Positions 1 to 11,045 of a DNA stretch of 64,000 bases are shown in pieces. Made by a program: the position numbers and the translations under genes. Origin of the DNA: Palaemon carinicauda (lineage: Eukaryota > Arthropoda > Malacostraca > Decapoda > Palaemonidae); NCBI RefSeq assembly GCF_036898095.1, contig NC_090761.1:47143916-47207915 (forward strand). The letters are read 5' to 3'. Within the stretch, counting starts at the first letter, position 1. Each line of letters begins with the position of its first letter. The notes under the pieces are model-generated. The model was given only the letters and a program-made list of their open reading frames with translations. It did not search any database and was not told where the DNA came from.

Positions 1-1
1 G

Positions 2-763
2 GGTTCCTCTAGGCACATCTCGATGCTTGTCAAGAGCTTCGAGCAGTCCTGCCCCCCACAAGCAGTTAGGGTGCCTCAGTGGGACTTAGCTAGGGTCCTG
101 AAGATGTTAAGTGGCCCCCCCTTCGAACCTTTGAAAAATATCGTAGACAGGGATCTCACTCTCAAGACAGTCTTCTTGCTAGCCTTGGCTTCCGCTAAGA
201 GAGTAGGGGAGATCCATGGGCTGTCTTATGACGTCTCTCATTCGAGGGGTGGAAAGAAATATCTTTCAAGTTCGTTCGTTCCTTTTGTGTCGAAGACCCA
301 GAACCCAGCTGTCTGGGATCCTAAATTCGAAGGTTTCTCCATACCAGCCATCCCTAAGACGGGTAATGCTGAGGATTTAAAATTGTGCCCGGTCCGTGCC
401 ATTAGAAAATACCTTGAAAGAACGGCTCATCTCCGGCCAGGCATCAAGAGCCTCTTCGTCTCCACGGGTGTTACTAAGAAGAAAGTATCCAAGAACACCA
501 TTTCCTTCTGGTTGAGACAAGTTATTACCAGGGCCTACAGGGAAGAAGATCTGGCCGTGCCAGGCGTCCCCAAACCCCATGACATCAGGGGTCTGAGCAC
601 GTCCTTAGCCTTTGAGAAAAACATGGCAGTGGGTCAGATCCTTCGGGCAGGTACCTGGTCTAACCAGTCGACTTTTACTGCCCATTACCTCAAGGACTAC
701 TCGAGGAAGTCCTTAGACGGGTTCTCCATTGGGACAGTCATCTCCGCTCTCCAAGTGATTTAA
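2..763 (+). CDS. tyrosine recombinase of DIRS element G, C-terminal part
   Basis: This is an open frame of about 253 codons running in from the window edge to a TAA at 761-763. It encodes the catalytic domain of a DIRS-type tyrosine recombinase, the enzyme thought to integrate the circular DNA copy. All the family's key residues are visible: the first Arg in SAKRVGEIHG, the HxxR box in PHDIRGLSTS, and the nucleophilic Tyr in TAHYLKD near the C-terminus. The ATG at 23 is internal; the frame stays open upstream to base 2, so the true start is outside. No stop or frameshift is seen, so this copy could still be active or is recently inactivated. It is about 45 % of the usual 400-residue protein and resembles the recombinase parts of elements A-C, more distantly than they resemble one another. 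Confidence 0.85.
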   Translation, partial: GSSRHISMLVKSFEQSCPPQAVRVPQWDLARVLKMLSGPPFEPLKNIVDRDLTLKTVFLLALASAKRVGEIHGLSYDVSHSRGGKKYLSSSFVPFVSKTQNPAVWDPKFEGFSIPAIPKTGNAEDLKLCPVRAIRKYLERTAHLRPGIKSLFVSTGVTKKKVSKNTISFWLRQVITRAYREEDLAVPGVPKPHDIRGLSTSLAFEKNMAVGQILRAGTWSNQSTFTAHYLKDYSRKSLDGFSIGTVISALQVI

Positions 764-1084
764 CGGTAAAAGCCCCAGGCTCAATCGCGGATAGCAAACC
801 GGGAGACACAGGTTCGTTTCCTTTCATCCTATTCCCAGTTTTTTCCCTATCCTCATCGGAGATAACCCTCTTGTACCATTGGATAACACGTTCTCCGCAA
901 CTACGTTACTGGATGCAACATCAGAAGTTTTTCAAAGGGTGAGTACTTAGACACTAACGTGAGCTCTTTGTGTAGTTACCCTATAGTCCGTTTTTCTAGT
1001 ATGTACCGTTATACCTAGGCCTCTTGGCTTCCGCTTACTGGGTCTGTAGGTCAGAAAAGCACTCCCGCCTCCTAAAGTGTAAGT

Positions 1085-1187
1085 CTCCTAAGAAAGTAGT
1101 TCGAGGTAAGTATTCGTGTTGGAACAAATCAAAAATTTTAAGTAATAATTATTTTTCCTAACATACTTACCGAGAACTACTTTCGGG
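1085..1187 (+). repeat. internal complementary region of DIRS G
   Basis: The right half (about 1130-1187) is the reverse complement of the element's own 3' end at 1413-1471. The left half (about 1085-1130), containing GGAACAA, should be the reverse complement of the 5' end outside the window. Such a junction of both ends is the template that completes the termini in the DIRS1 replication model. Confidence 0.75.
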
Positions 1188-1414
1188 TAATGGCCCTCCC
1201 TTCCTTCCCCGAGTGCCTCTCTGCCCTTGCGAGTATTGTGCTGCATCAATAGAACTTACTGGCGTTGACGACCCAAGCGGACCTCGACCTAGCGCAAAGC
1301 CTACCCTCGGGGCACATTCTCTAATGCCCGAGGTAGGCCTTCATAGAAAACGGGTTTTAGGGTATCCTACACAAAACTCTGGTCGGTAGAGAGGAGATTA
1401 CAGGTAACTCCTAA

Positions 1415-1471
1415 GAAAGTAGTTCTCGGTAAGTATGTTAGGAAAAATAAAAATTACTTAAAATTTTTGAT
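1415..1471 (+). repeat. 3' inverted terminal repeat end of DIRS G
   Basis: The segment from 'aagaaagtagttctcggtaa' to the A-rich tail is repeated in inverse orientation at about 1130-1187. Identity stops at about 1471, which fixes the right end of element G. Confidence 0.7.
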
Positions 1472-1582
1472 ATTTCCACATAAAACAAGACTTACAAATT
1501 TTTACAAATCTTAAGCTTAATATTAAAGAAGCCAGGTTGGTAAAACAGCCTTACATGTGCAAACCAAAGTTAGATTAACCAA
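1472..1582. other. 111 bp gap between two tail-to-tail DIRS elements
   Basis: AT-rich unique-looking sequence between the 3' end of G (plus) and the 3' end of E (minus). No gene or repeat was recognised. Confidence 0.6.
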
Positions 1583-1797
1583 AAATGACAAATTCGAAGA
1601 TAATTTGTATTTTTCCTAACCATACAAACCTTAGCTATTTACAAAGGGTTATTACTTTTAGCGTAGCTGAAATGGCGAGCCATTAGAATTTAACGAGGGT
1701 GTATTACCCCCGCGCTAGTTAGCGGGGGGGTAGGGGAGTGGTAGCTAGCTACCCCTCCTCCCCCTCACACACAGGTGAATACTCACTTTCACTTAGA
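1583..1797 (-). repeat. 3' inverted terminal repeat of DIRS E
   Basis: It is the inverse of 9204-9393, including the G-rich and C-rich blocks around 1700-1770. The outermost part (about 1583-1610) is not in the right repeat but is found inverted in the internal complementary region. Confidence 0.8.
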
Positions 1798-1837
1798 GGT
1801 AGGACTTGTCTTGGGGGACAGGGCTGGCGGGCAAATA

Positions 1838-1942
1838 TGTGTAAATAGCTAAGGTTTGTATGGTTAGGAAAAATACAAATTATCTTCGAATTTGTCATTT
1901 GTTCCGTAACCGAAATACAAACCACGCTATTTACAAAGGGTG
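1838..1942 (-). repeat. internal complementary region of DIRS E
   Basis: The first half is the reverse complement of the element's left end (from 1583), and the second half, starting TTGTTCCGTAACC, is the reverse complement of its right end (to 9393). The halves meet at about 1892, which marks both outer boundaries. Confidence 0.8.
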
Positions 1943-2409
1943 ACTTATCCCTTAGGAAGGGTGGAAAGTCCCCAGCCATACTGGCTTTGGCTTTACCCGG
2001 GGACTCAGAATCCGAGTGAGTCGCACTCGAGAAAAGGAGTCCCTGCACCTCACAAGTTCCTTGCACCGCAAGGAACCATGTGGCCTACGTAAGCTTGTGT
2101 GTGAAGGAAGAAGTGTGACCCGTCCTAGGCAGTTGACCTGGAGTTCCAGAAGGAACTCTGGGTTAGGACGTTCCCAATACCACCTCGTCAGGGTATGGGG
2201 GACGCGACAGTATTGACTCAATACTCGGAACACAAGGAAGCATGGTTTACCTGCAGAGGTTCGAGGTCAGCTATGCAGAGACCAGGATGCTGCTTCCCCG
2301 TAGAGGGGATGATGAAGAAAGAAGTAAGGGCCAGACATACTTCTTTCGTTCATGCAGACTAAAACCTGATAACAATGCCCTCAACCTTCTGCTACCTGTC
2401 CAAAAAGGA

Positions 2410-4340
2410 GCCTGAGGTTAGACCAGCTGTTGTGTAGCCACCACAGAGCGATAGAAAACGTATCGAGACTCCTGTGGGTCACGCCCTGCAGGAAGCGGGC
2501 TGCGAAGGTCATCAGACGCTTCCAGACTCCAGCTTGTAGCACCTGCGTCACAGAGTAGTATTACTCGAAGGCGAGGGACGTTGCGATGTATCCAACATCG
2601 TGCTGTAGGGCGACGTGACGGGGGAGGGTCTGAAGACAGGTCGAGATGAATGTCCTTGAGTCCGGGCTGAAGAGGTATACTGGTGACTCTCCCCCCATGT
2701 CCTCCTTGTGTTCCCAAATCGGCTGCAACTGAGGCCAAACTGCAGCTGTTCCCAGCGCTAACCTCTCGATTCCTGTACTGGCAAGAAAGAGAAGGTCTTG
2801 GGACATCAGACACAGAATGGAGACTCAAAATCTTGAATGAATCGGACCGAAGGGTCGGGACCCTCAGATTCTGAGTCTAGCCAACAACTCAGGAGCGAGC
2901 CTGAATGTTGCCTTCCCCTCTTCCTTAGAAAGGGGGGGGAGTAGTAAGAGACCAAGAAGATTGCTTACACACTGGCCGTGGCCAGAGTGAGCAGAAGACC
3001 CAAGGCGGAATACAATCCAAGGCCTGTCATAAAAGGGTCTTGAGAAGATCTCTTAAAGGACTAAAAGTCCGAGCCATGCTCCAAGTTGGAGGTCTTCCTC
3101 CGACTAGGGCAGGGACGATCGTAGCTTCGCATGAGCGAGGATAGATCCAGCGGGCAGGAAAAAGTTATTCCTTTAAGCCTGAAGGTCAGGGAAAGGCTGA
3201 GCGACAGGCTTCATTGCCAAGAGCGGAAAGGAGTTTCCTCCCGCCGAAAGGCAATAAGACCGTTATTGCTGGAGAAGAGGCCTCACGGGAAGAGGTATAT
3301 CTCCCACGGCACCAACCACCTTAGACTCTTCACTTTGCCTGGGAGACCCCTGTGGATGACTATCGCAGATGACGCGACCTCCGTACCGCGACTGTAGCGG
3401 GTTGTCTCTTCTAGAGGAGGAAGCGTAGTGTCTCCAGGCATGAAGCCGAAGCGACGTCCCGGTTCGGGAGAGATGTCGCAGTGTGGTTGCTTGAGTAGTC
3501 TGCGCCGTGGGAGAAGCTCTCCCGGGAGTTCCGTCAGGGGAAGCAGAGGGTCCAGAAACCGTTCTGCGCATAGTCCCAGTGGAGCTCTCCCATTGAAAGG
3601 TTGACAGACAACCTGGTTTTGTTGAGACCCATTGTCCGCAGACAAAAAGGAGGGAAGGCGCAGGCGTCGAAGTTGTCCCACCATCACCGGAATGCATCTT
3701 GCCAGAGTCTCGGGGTCTGAGACTGGGGGGAAAACTAGCGGAAGCTTGAGGTTCCAAGCTGTCGCGATCAGGTCCCCCAGACCAGCACTTGCTGGTTACC
3801 CAAGGTCAAAGACCCTTAGGTACACTCTCTCTATGAGGCTCTGCTCGGATAGTCTGAGAGAAACATTCCCCTGCCTGGAATGAGAGAGCCGATGGTGGAA
3901 TTGAGAGAATCTCAATCATCCCGGTATCTCTACTGCAAGATGTGAAGGTGTGAAAATGCGTCCCCTGCTGGTTAGCATGAAGTCGACACGCAACGGGGCG
4001 ACTTGGCAGGAGCGGTAGGATCTGAAGAGGGGCCAGACTAAGGCCCTTAAGCCTGCCTGAATGATGGAGAGGTATCCTTCAGGTCTTGACCATAGGCCTG
4101 GACCGGAACATGCCCCCCCCCCTTTCCTTTGACGAGTCCGAGAACCGCATCAAGAATGTGGGGAAAGGACGAGAATATCCACTACCATCAAGAGGCTCCA
4201 TAGGTCAACACCCATTGCAGGTTTAATAGTTCCGCTGGTCCCATAGGGCCAGGGAGTCCGGTTAAACATTGCCTGAAGCCACCGGAACTTGGATCGCCCC
4301 ACATGGAACTTATCCTGAGGCGACCGTTCGGACTATAAAC
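2410..4340 (-). pseudogene. degenerate recombinase and RNase H region of DIRS E
   Basis: Minus-strand fragments in shifting frames. At 2410-2700 translation gives a recombinase C-terminus: HDVGYIATSLAFE, then QVLQAGVWK and THRSLDTFSI. The HxxR arginine is lost in this reading, and the first part contains a stop. At 3283-3690 the pattern APLGLCAERFLDPLL with LLKQPH corresponds to the end of the RT/RNase H protein, as also seen in element D. Between 3.7 and 4.3 kb weaker RNase H-like pieces occur. Several frameshifts and stops break the reading, so no protein can be made. The assignment rests on order and motif likeness to elements A-D. Confidence 0.65.
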
Positions 4341-4859
4341 GGGTCAATGAGGAAAGAAGAACTAGGAAACGTTCCAAGGTAGGGCTGAAAACTCTGCTTG
4401 ACTGAGAACAGGTACTGCGACTCTCCTCAGTCTTGCCACAGTCAACCGAAAGGAAGGCTCGGAGGATGTGGTAACAGAATCTGGCGTCCCCAGGTGGTCA
4501 CCCATCCAAGTACCGACGTTGCTTAACCTCGCTGGACGGACGAGAAGCGGGGTTTCCAACGTGGTAAGGCGGTTGACTCAATATCATGGCCAGATACTCC
4601 AGATGTTGAGGCAGAGGAAGAGAAGGCTCCAAGCAAAATACCATGAGCCCACACTCATGGTCAGCATTCGGAAGCTTTTCCCGGCGCTGAAGAAGGTCGA
4701 AACCCGAGCCTACCGGAGTTGACCAGCCCTCCAAACAGCAGAGGAGGCGGAAGTCTGCACCTGAGCGGCCAAGAGGAAGGCAGGGAGAGTTCTCTGGGGA
4801 AACAAACCTGCTATGCCACGGCGGGATAGCCACACTGCATCATAAGCAGGAATACTTGC

Positions 4860-5450
4860 AGTTTAGGCTGAATTCGACGAGCACCCTGGAAGATGGATGG
4901 AATGGAAACTGAAAGTACCCGTCCTTCCGATCCAGGGTTAAAGGAGTCCTGTCGCCTCGTTACCAGTCTGATCGATTCTGCTGGTCTACGCTGGCCAAAG
5001 TTTGTTCGACAAACTTGATCAGGGCTGAGAGGTCGACTATGGACATCCCCTCTCAGATCCTTCCTTACAAGAAAGGATCGACTGAGGGGGCCGGGGGTGA
5101 AGCCGTCGATGATCCTAAGGAAGACCTTCGCCTAAGGTATGGATCATTCTGCCCAACCGGGCAACTCTGCTGATGCTATGGCATAGAGGTTCAGAGACAC
5201 TGAATTCGCTGACAGAGACGGCAGGCGCGATATCCTTGGCTACTCACAGAGATTGTGCGGGAATGGGCATCGGGAAGCTGTCATTCGGATGAGTAACCTT
5301 AAGCATCCTCCCAGCGGAAAAACCTGCAATCCTAGAGTTCGTGAACTCCTTTTAGGACTATGCCCCCCCGGGGGAGTCTCCCGTGCCATCTGTTCCTGAC
5401 AGGAGGAAACTGCAATTGGACACCTTGTCCCAGTTGTCGTAGCCGATAAC
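4860..5450 (-). pseudogene. reverse transcriptase relic of DIRS E
   Basis: On the minus strand, around 4890-5040, the reading FVEQTLASVDQQNRSDW is followed by LTLDRKDGYFQFPF. This matches the region around RT motif A of DIRS polymerases (DLKDAYFHVPIH in element A), with the catalytic Asp context partly kept. A stop follows the Trp, and the flanking RT is not continuous. It is a decayed RT domain; the limits are approximate. Confidence 0.55.
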
Positions 5451-6364
5451 TTAGGCCGACGTGGTTGAAAGAAAAGGGAGCTGGAGCCCTGCAGAGTCTG
5501 GAAGAAAGCGCCTTGGAGGAGTGAAACCGGAAGTCGATTTACTCCGCACAGCAGATGTTTAAGTCTCTGTCCTTGGGCAAAGACAAAACTCTTCTCAAGG
5601 ATGGAAGGGTGTCTGAGGTCGTTGACCTCCACAGATGAGACACCCGAAGGAAGCCTTCAGTCAGTGCGTCCAGATGGTACAACATCGAGCTTGTCCGCAA
5701 GTAGATACTTAACGACGAAAGGCCAAGGTGCCTGAGCTCGAGAGGAGGAAAGTACCCTTGATCTTCCTGTAGCTTCCTTGAACCAAACCTCGGGCCGTAA
5801 CCGAGGAGGGAAAGAACCTGGTAAGCTCCCAGAGGAAGAGGTAAGCAGTCACCCCTTGTCCGATGGAGAAATCTTCAACGGAAAGCCCCCCCGCCAAAAA
5901 TCCTTCCAGGGCGGGAGAAGGAGAGAGTACTCGTGCAGGAGAGGGGACCCTCGAGACCGACCTCTTGGGAACCAACTTCGCCCTGGGGGAAGTCACCACG
6001 AAGTCCACTCCTCTCTTTCTCTTCAGCGTAGGAGAGACAGCCGCTGGTTTGTTACCCTGGCCGGTGAGTGCTGGTTTCATAACCCTCATTAACGCCCGTG
6101 CCAGCGGATCAAACCATGTCTGCTGCTCCAAGGACACAGAGTCCGAAATCCTCGCTAAGGTGAAAGGGATCGGGCGATCCTTTGGAGAGGACACGACGGT
6201 TCCTGCCTGAAAAGAAGGTGGGAAGAATGCTGTACTGACCTGTCTTCGTCCTGCACTACCAACCTGTGCTTGGATGGAGGTGATCCCGAGTGCCGCCTAG
6301 GAGCACGCGTCCCTGCTGCTACCACCGGCTGTGGAATTCGCCGCGAACTATGGTCGCGCGAGGG

Positions 6365-6570
6365 CGAACGGTCGCGCAAAGGCGAATGGTCGCGCGGGCG
6401 CACAGGCGAGTGGTCGCGCGGGCGCGCAGGCGAGCGGTCGCGAGGGCGCGCAGGCGAGCGATCGCGCGGGCGCGCAGGCGAGCGATCGCGCGGGCGCGCA
6501 GGCGAGTGATCGCGCGGGCGCGCAGGCGAGCGATCGCGCGGGCGCGCAGGCGAATGGGCGTGACGGCGAG
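6365..6570. repeat. 24 bp tandem array, about 8 units
   Basis: Unit of the form gcaggcgagcgatcgcgcgg plus four bases, 24 bp long (8 codons), with point differences between units. It is rich in the palindrome GCGATCGC. On the minus strand it reads as an octapeptide RSLACAPA; both strands stay open through it. Confidence 0.85.
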
Positions 6571-6625
6571 GGATCGTGCTGCCGCGTAGGTGAAGAAGAT
6601 CGCTGGCGGTAAGCGATGGCGAGCA

Positions 6626-7160
6626 GCATGTGTAGGTGAATGATCGCGTGATAGGGTGCGATGGTGATCAGCATCCGCAAGAGGGCGAGCGTTCAGGGTT
6701 GTGCGATGAGGAGCAGCATGCGTAAGCGGGCAATCGTGCAGGGTTGTGCGATGGCGAGCAGCATGCGCAGGTGAATGATCGCGTGAAAGGGTGCGATGGT
6801 GATCAGCATCTGCAGGAGGGCGATCGTTCAGGGTTGTGCGATGAGGAGCAGCATGCGTAAGCGGGCAATCGTTCAGGGTTGTGCGATGGCGAGCAGCATG
6901 CGCAGGTGAATGATCGCGTGAAAGGGTGCGATGGTGATCAGCATCTGCAGGAGGGCGATCGTTCAGGGTTGTGCGATGAGGAGCAGCATGCGTAAGCGGG
7001 CAATCGTTCAGGGTTGTGCGATGGCGAGCAGCATGCGCAGGTGAATGATCGCGTGAAAGGGTGCGATGGTGATCAGCATCCGCAAGAGGGCGATCATTCA
7101 GGGTTGTGCGATGAGGAGCAGCATGCGTAAGCGGGCAATCGTTCAGGGTTGTGCGATGGC
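6626..7160. repeat. 135 bp tandem array, 4 units
   Basis: Copies begin at about 6626, 6761, 6896 and 7031 at an exact 135 bp period (45 codons). Each contains 'gtgaatgatcgcgtga', 'ggtgatcagcat' and two 'cagggttgtgcgatg' sub-repeats. The last three copies are nearly identical. The frame-preserving length fits expansion inside a once-coding gag. Confidence 0.9.
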
Positions 7161-7384
7161 GATCAGCATCCGCAGTTGAGGGTCGCGCGATGGCGATCAG
7201 CATCCGCAGTTGAGGGTCGCGCGATGGCGATCAGCATCTGCAGTTGAGGGTCGCGCGATGGCGATCAGCATCCGCAGTTGAGGGTCGCGCGATGGCGATC
7301 AGCATCCGCAGTTGAGGGTCGCGCGATGGCGATCAGCATCTGCAGTTGAGGGTCGCGCGATGGCGATCAGCATCCGCAGTTGAG
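7161..7384. repeat. 34 bp tandem array, 7 units
   Basis: Units start at 7161, 7195, 7229, 7263, 7297, 7331 and 7365 and are built on 'gatcagcatccgcagttgag'. The period is not a multiple of three, so this array cannot have kept one reading frame, unlike the neighbouring 24 and 135 bp arrays. Confidence 0.9.
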
Positions 7385-7449
7385 CTAGTAGCTGGCGAAC
7401 CATGTTCCTTCAGAAGTGTTGGAGAACGTTGGCGTGCCAGCTGTAACAC

Positions 7450-7560
7450 ACGTGGGCGATCCGGAGATCGCTGGCGAGCTGATGATCGCTGACGAGCTGA
7501 CGATCGCTGGCGAGCTGGTGATCGCTGACGAGCTGATGATCGCTGATGATCGCTGACGAG
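7450..7560. repeat. short 'gatcgctg-acgagct' tandem array
   Basis: About six imperfect 18-22 bp units alternating 'gatcgctggcgagctg' and 'gatcgctgacgagctga'. A second run of about 20 bp units built on 'gtccgtcgggaagaccg' lies at 7800-7885. Confidence 0.75.
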
Positions 7561-9203
7561 CAGAAGGCTACGCGTGGAAGCCTGCGCAAAGAAGAGTCCT
7601 TGACCCCGACCTGAACCGAAGTTCTAGATCGCGAGGGCGAACGTGGGCGCACAGGGCACGTAACAGGAACCGCAGGGAAGATCATCTTGAAAGCGCTGAC
7701 GAACAGGAGAGCGCTGACGAACAGAAGGGCGCGCAGGGAAACCCTGACACGCAAGGGAAGAACCCCCGTGGGGGCAACCCTTTGCCCCGAAGGGATCGTT
7801 GTCCGCCGGGAGACTGATGTCCGTCGGAAGACCGCTGTCCGTCGGGAAGACCGTTGTCCGTCGGGAAGACCGTTGCCCGTCGGGAGACGAGATTAGACTG
7901 CTGTCCATCTGCACCAAGACGGAAGATCGAGAAAAAGAAGTTGTAGGCTGCAAACGGAGATTCAAAAAGGCGCCTCAAGTACCCTTATAGGGAGATGAGA
8001 GGCCCTTACGACGAGGCGGACGGAGGGCCTTACGGCGAGGGAGGCCAACAGCAACAGCAACAGAAGAAACCTCCGAAGAGGAGTCTCTATGAGTGTACTC
8101 TCTCGCGAACGACAGAGAAACACTTCGTGGAAGAGACTGGTCAGCCAGTGACCTAAAAGGGGCAATCCTCCGAAGAGGAGCCCCTGCAGTTGCCCAGCCC
8201 CTTGAGCGAAACTGCAGGTGCGACCGCTCAGCACCAAGAGCATAGTCGCACGAAAAAAAGGCAAGAGAAGAACCCCCCAAAAGAGGAAAAGCTCAAGCCT
8301 GGACAGGAAAAAAAACTTCCCTCGGAAGGAAAGTTATCCGCCCAAGGAGGCAAGCCTCCTGACTGTTCTAAAATGAACTGGAGAGCTGTCCGTCGACACG
8401 GGAGTACTACCAGTAGAAGGAGACACGCCCCTGACGACAATACAAGGGGGGAGGCAGCAACAGCCGAATCCCCAGGACTCAACCAGACAGCTCACACCGT
8501 TGCTATATTACAGAAACGAACTAGATCGGTAACTGTAAAAAAATAAAACAAATAATATTAGTACACATTCATTCCCCCGGGAAGGCTCCGAAGAGGAATC
8601 CCGAGGAAAAGGAACAAGAATTACACAACAGGCACGTGCCCTCACAACCACTTACACTCGCGGAAGGAGAGCTGTAACCAAAACAGAATTATAACAATTA
8701 TAATTATGTAACTATGTAATTATGTAATTTAAAAAAAAGAATGAACACTAAAGAAAAAAACGAAAACCCCGAAAGGAATCGTTCTACAAGCTGAAAAATT
8801 AACAACTACAATTAGATTCATAAACTAATTGAGACAAAATGTACGGCGTAGCAACCCCACCCACACGGGAAGGAAGCTACAAGGGCGTAGTAAAACATAG
8901 TAAAAGGGTGAACGACCTCAAGAGAGAGAGAGAGAGAGAAAGACCGAAGTCAAACTCGATCGCAACCCATAAAATTAGGCCGTGGTGGCCTAACTGCCGA
9001 GGCCTCCACGTAGATATCGTACACTACACACACACATCTGAAAAGGAAACTTACTTATTTCTATACTCAAATATATATACAAACATGAAAACATGTTTAC
9101 ATATATATTGAGTAAAAGAAAAGTAAGCGATTAAGTAAAGACAAAACAGACAATGGCTGCCAAGCGAGGACCAAGACAGAGACGTCTGTCACAGTCCGAG
9201 CCA

Positions 9204-9393
9204 AAAGTGAAAGTGGGTATTCACCTGTGTGTGAGGGGGAGGAGGGGTAGCTAGCTACCACTCCCCTACCCCCCCCGCTAACTAGCGCGGGGGTAATACA
9301 CCCTCGTTAAATTCTAATGGCTCGCCATTTCAGCTACGCTAAAAGTAATAACCCTTTGTAAATAGCGTGGTTTGTATTTCGGTTACGGAACAA
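9204..9393 (-). repeat. 5' inverted terminal repeat of DIRS E
   Basis: Inverse copy of 1583-1797. The outer end (read on the minus strand) begins TTGTTCCGTAACC, the terminal motif also seen in elements D, F, G and H. By analogy with other DIRS elements it should carry the promoter; no specific box was identified. Confidence 0.8.
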
Positions 9394-10499
9394 TTGTCTT
9401 TTAACACTACCAAGCCGGAAGGTGTAACTAAAGCATGACAGCTTGTGTCAACTCGAGACGATGTATCTTTTTACTTTTTCTTTATATCCACATAATGTAG
9501 ATAATACCTATGGTCCTGTATATGCCATATATTAAACTGTCCACTATTAATTTACATTATTCAAACCACATCCCATTTATCCTATTCAGAAGATAAACTC
9601 AAAACTTTGAATTTAAAACTGAAAAAATGAATCTATGCACAGTACACCCATAAGTTAGGAGAGAAATTCAGCCATGTGGGACGTAAACTATAACCTTCCT
9701 TGATAAACAATGGGAACTGAATAGGAAAAAAATCCTGCCAGAGCAGCTTCCCCCACCTATTCTAAAGACTTGTATTATTCAAATTAGTGGCAACTAATCT
9801 AAGTGAGCATATTTAATAAAATTAAAGCATCTTTATTTAGAGAATAATATGCACAACAGTATTTTTTAGATAAGTCGGCATTGTTTTGCACTTATTAGGA
9901 TGATTGCTGCTCCAATCATCCTTAATTTGAACACTTAATTTCAGACACTCCTAAATAAAAGTTAATTGCTCTATTGGGCCACAAAAAACTCATTTTAGCA
10001 TACCATTTTGACAAAGACAACCTAGCCTGCCCAAGGTATTTGTTCTAAAATGAAATGTTATACAGAAGTAACAATTAATACATCAAATTAGCAGGGGAAA
10101 AGACAAAGGTATGATGTTAAGCCACCAGTTTGTGGTATAGTCTTGCCTCCTGTTGTTGTTTTGTCTTCAACTTTACTGTGCTTTTGGTCACAAAAAGATG
10201 GGGAAAACAAAACTTGCCGTAAATCTATCTATCTACCATGGCACATCCCTCAATTTAGGGGGTTACCTGGCATTAAAAAAATTGATTTCTTTTTTCGTTC
10301 CTCCCGTTATGACGTGGTACTCGGCCAAGTTTGGTTGTTACTGTGAATGTGTTAGAGCCCACCTTCCCCATTATCTACCCCAATGAAGCTTCATATCCTA
10401 CCTCAGCAGTTGCCAAGGCAACCGGAGGAAGCAGCAGGGCATATTGTAACTGCGTCACAATCGCTCGGTATTCATTCCTATTTCTGGCTTGCTCTTTTA
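9394..10499. other. AT-rich stretch, nothing recognised
   Basis: No exon, ORF of interest or repeat could be supported in this 1.1 kb between DIRS E and the non-LTR relic. The small open frames at 10.1-10.4 kb show no protein-like pattern. Confidence 0.5.
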
Positions 10500-10830
10500 C
10501 CTCTGACGTCTATCCTCCTATCACCTAGAGTTTTCTTCACTCCATCCATTCACCCAAACCTTGGCCTTCCTCTTGTACGTCTCCCATCAACTCTTGTATT
10601 CATCACCTTCAGTAGACCATTTTCAATTCACTCTACATGGTCCAAACCACCGCAACACATTCATATCCACCTAGCTGCTAATACATTTCTTACACCCATT
10701 CTCGCCCTCACTACTTTGTTCCTAACCCTATCTAATCAGGATACACCAGCCATACTCCCATACACTTCATCTCGAACATATTAAATTTCTGTCTCTCTGT
10801 CGCTTTCATCCCGCTGTAAATCACTTTACG
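10500..10830 (-). pseudogene. non-LTR retrotransposon 3' relic (RT C-terminal end)
   Basis: On the minus strand the sequence reads like the extreme C-terminal part of an arthropod non-LTR polymerase. A frame from about 10790 gives FEMKCMGVWLVYPD, comparable to the family pattern 'FEMK-L--M-GV-R-D', and downstream frames give pieces resembling the 'LRWFGHVERM ... RGRP' end. It is heavily mutated and short. The family (RTE- or Jockey-like) cannot be settled from the fragment. Confidence 0.5.
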
Positions 10831-11045
10831 AAAACTTATGTTGGTCAGCAAGAGATACAAAAATTTATATACTGTAATAGGATAAAAAGTTAACACTGAT
10901 AAAAACAAATGTAAAAACATGAAACTATACTATAATGTGATAAATAAAAGAATCGCAATGCTTAAAAATATGAGTCAAAAGAAAATATGATTAAACTATT
11001 TAACCCCTTTGAATGTTAAAAGGCCAATGAAATGCAAAGAGACAA

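Larger units (their letters stand above)
1..1471 (+). mobile_element. DIRS-like retrotransposon G, 3' part (window-truncated)
   Basis: The window opens inside a plus-strand DIRS-like element. Seen in order: the C-terminal half of a tyrosine recombinase ORF (to 763), about 320 bp of non-coding sequence, an internal complementary region (about 1085-1187), and the 3' terminal repeat ending near 1471. The second half of the internal region is the reverse complement of the element's right end, matching through the stretch 'aaatttttga' at 1461-1470. The gag and RT parts lie outside the window. It is the only DIRS copy here on the plus strand. Its right end faces the 3' end of element E across 111 bp. 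Confidence 0.85.
5700..8560 (-). pseudogene. gag-like region of DIRS E with Arg/Ser-rich tandem arrays
   Basis: By position (upstream of the RT on the minus strand) this is the gag gene. Minus-strand frames encode low-complexity Arg/Asp/Ser-rich stretches, for example PSRDHSPLRDRSPSRDHS near 6.3 kb, then blocks of tandem repeats (see 6365-7560). No continuous gag frame and no cysteine cluster like that of elements A, C and D was found. The open frames on both strands here are consequences of repeat composition and should not be taken as genes. Confidence 0.45.
1583..9393 (-). mobile_element. DIRS-like retrotransposon E, degenerate full-length copy
   Basis: A 7.8 kb minus-strand element. The left terminal repeat (1583-1797) is inverted at the right end (9204-9393); both contain a palindromic GC-rich block with 'ctagctacc' and 'gctagttagcg'. 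An internal complementary region lies at 1838-1942. Inside, in minus-strand order from the right, are a gag region with tandem arrays (about 5.7-8.6 kb), an RT relic (about 4.9-5.5 kb), an RNase H relic (about 3.3-4.3 kb) and a recombinase relic (about 2.4-2.7 kb). Coding parts carry many stops and frameshifts, so the copy is old and dead. No target-site duplication was found, as expected for this order. Confidence 0.85.

Noticed and set aside
6270..7203. Long ORFs on both strands (up to about 294 codons) in DIRS E
   Set aside because: They come from GC-rich tandem repeats without stops on either strand; no homologous or domain-like pattern.
6626..7384. CRISPR-like array
   Set aside because: Units are contiguous 135 or 34 bp tandem repeats without unique spacers, in an animal retrotransposon.
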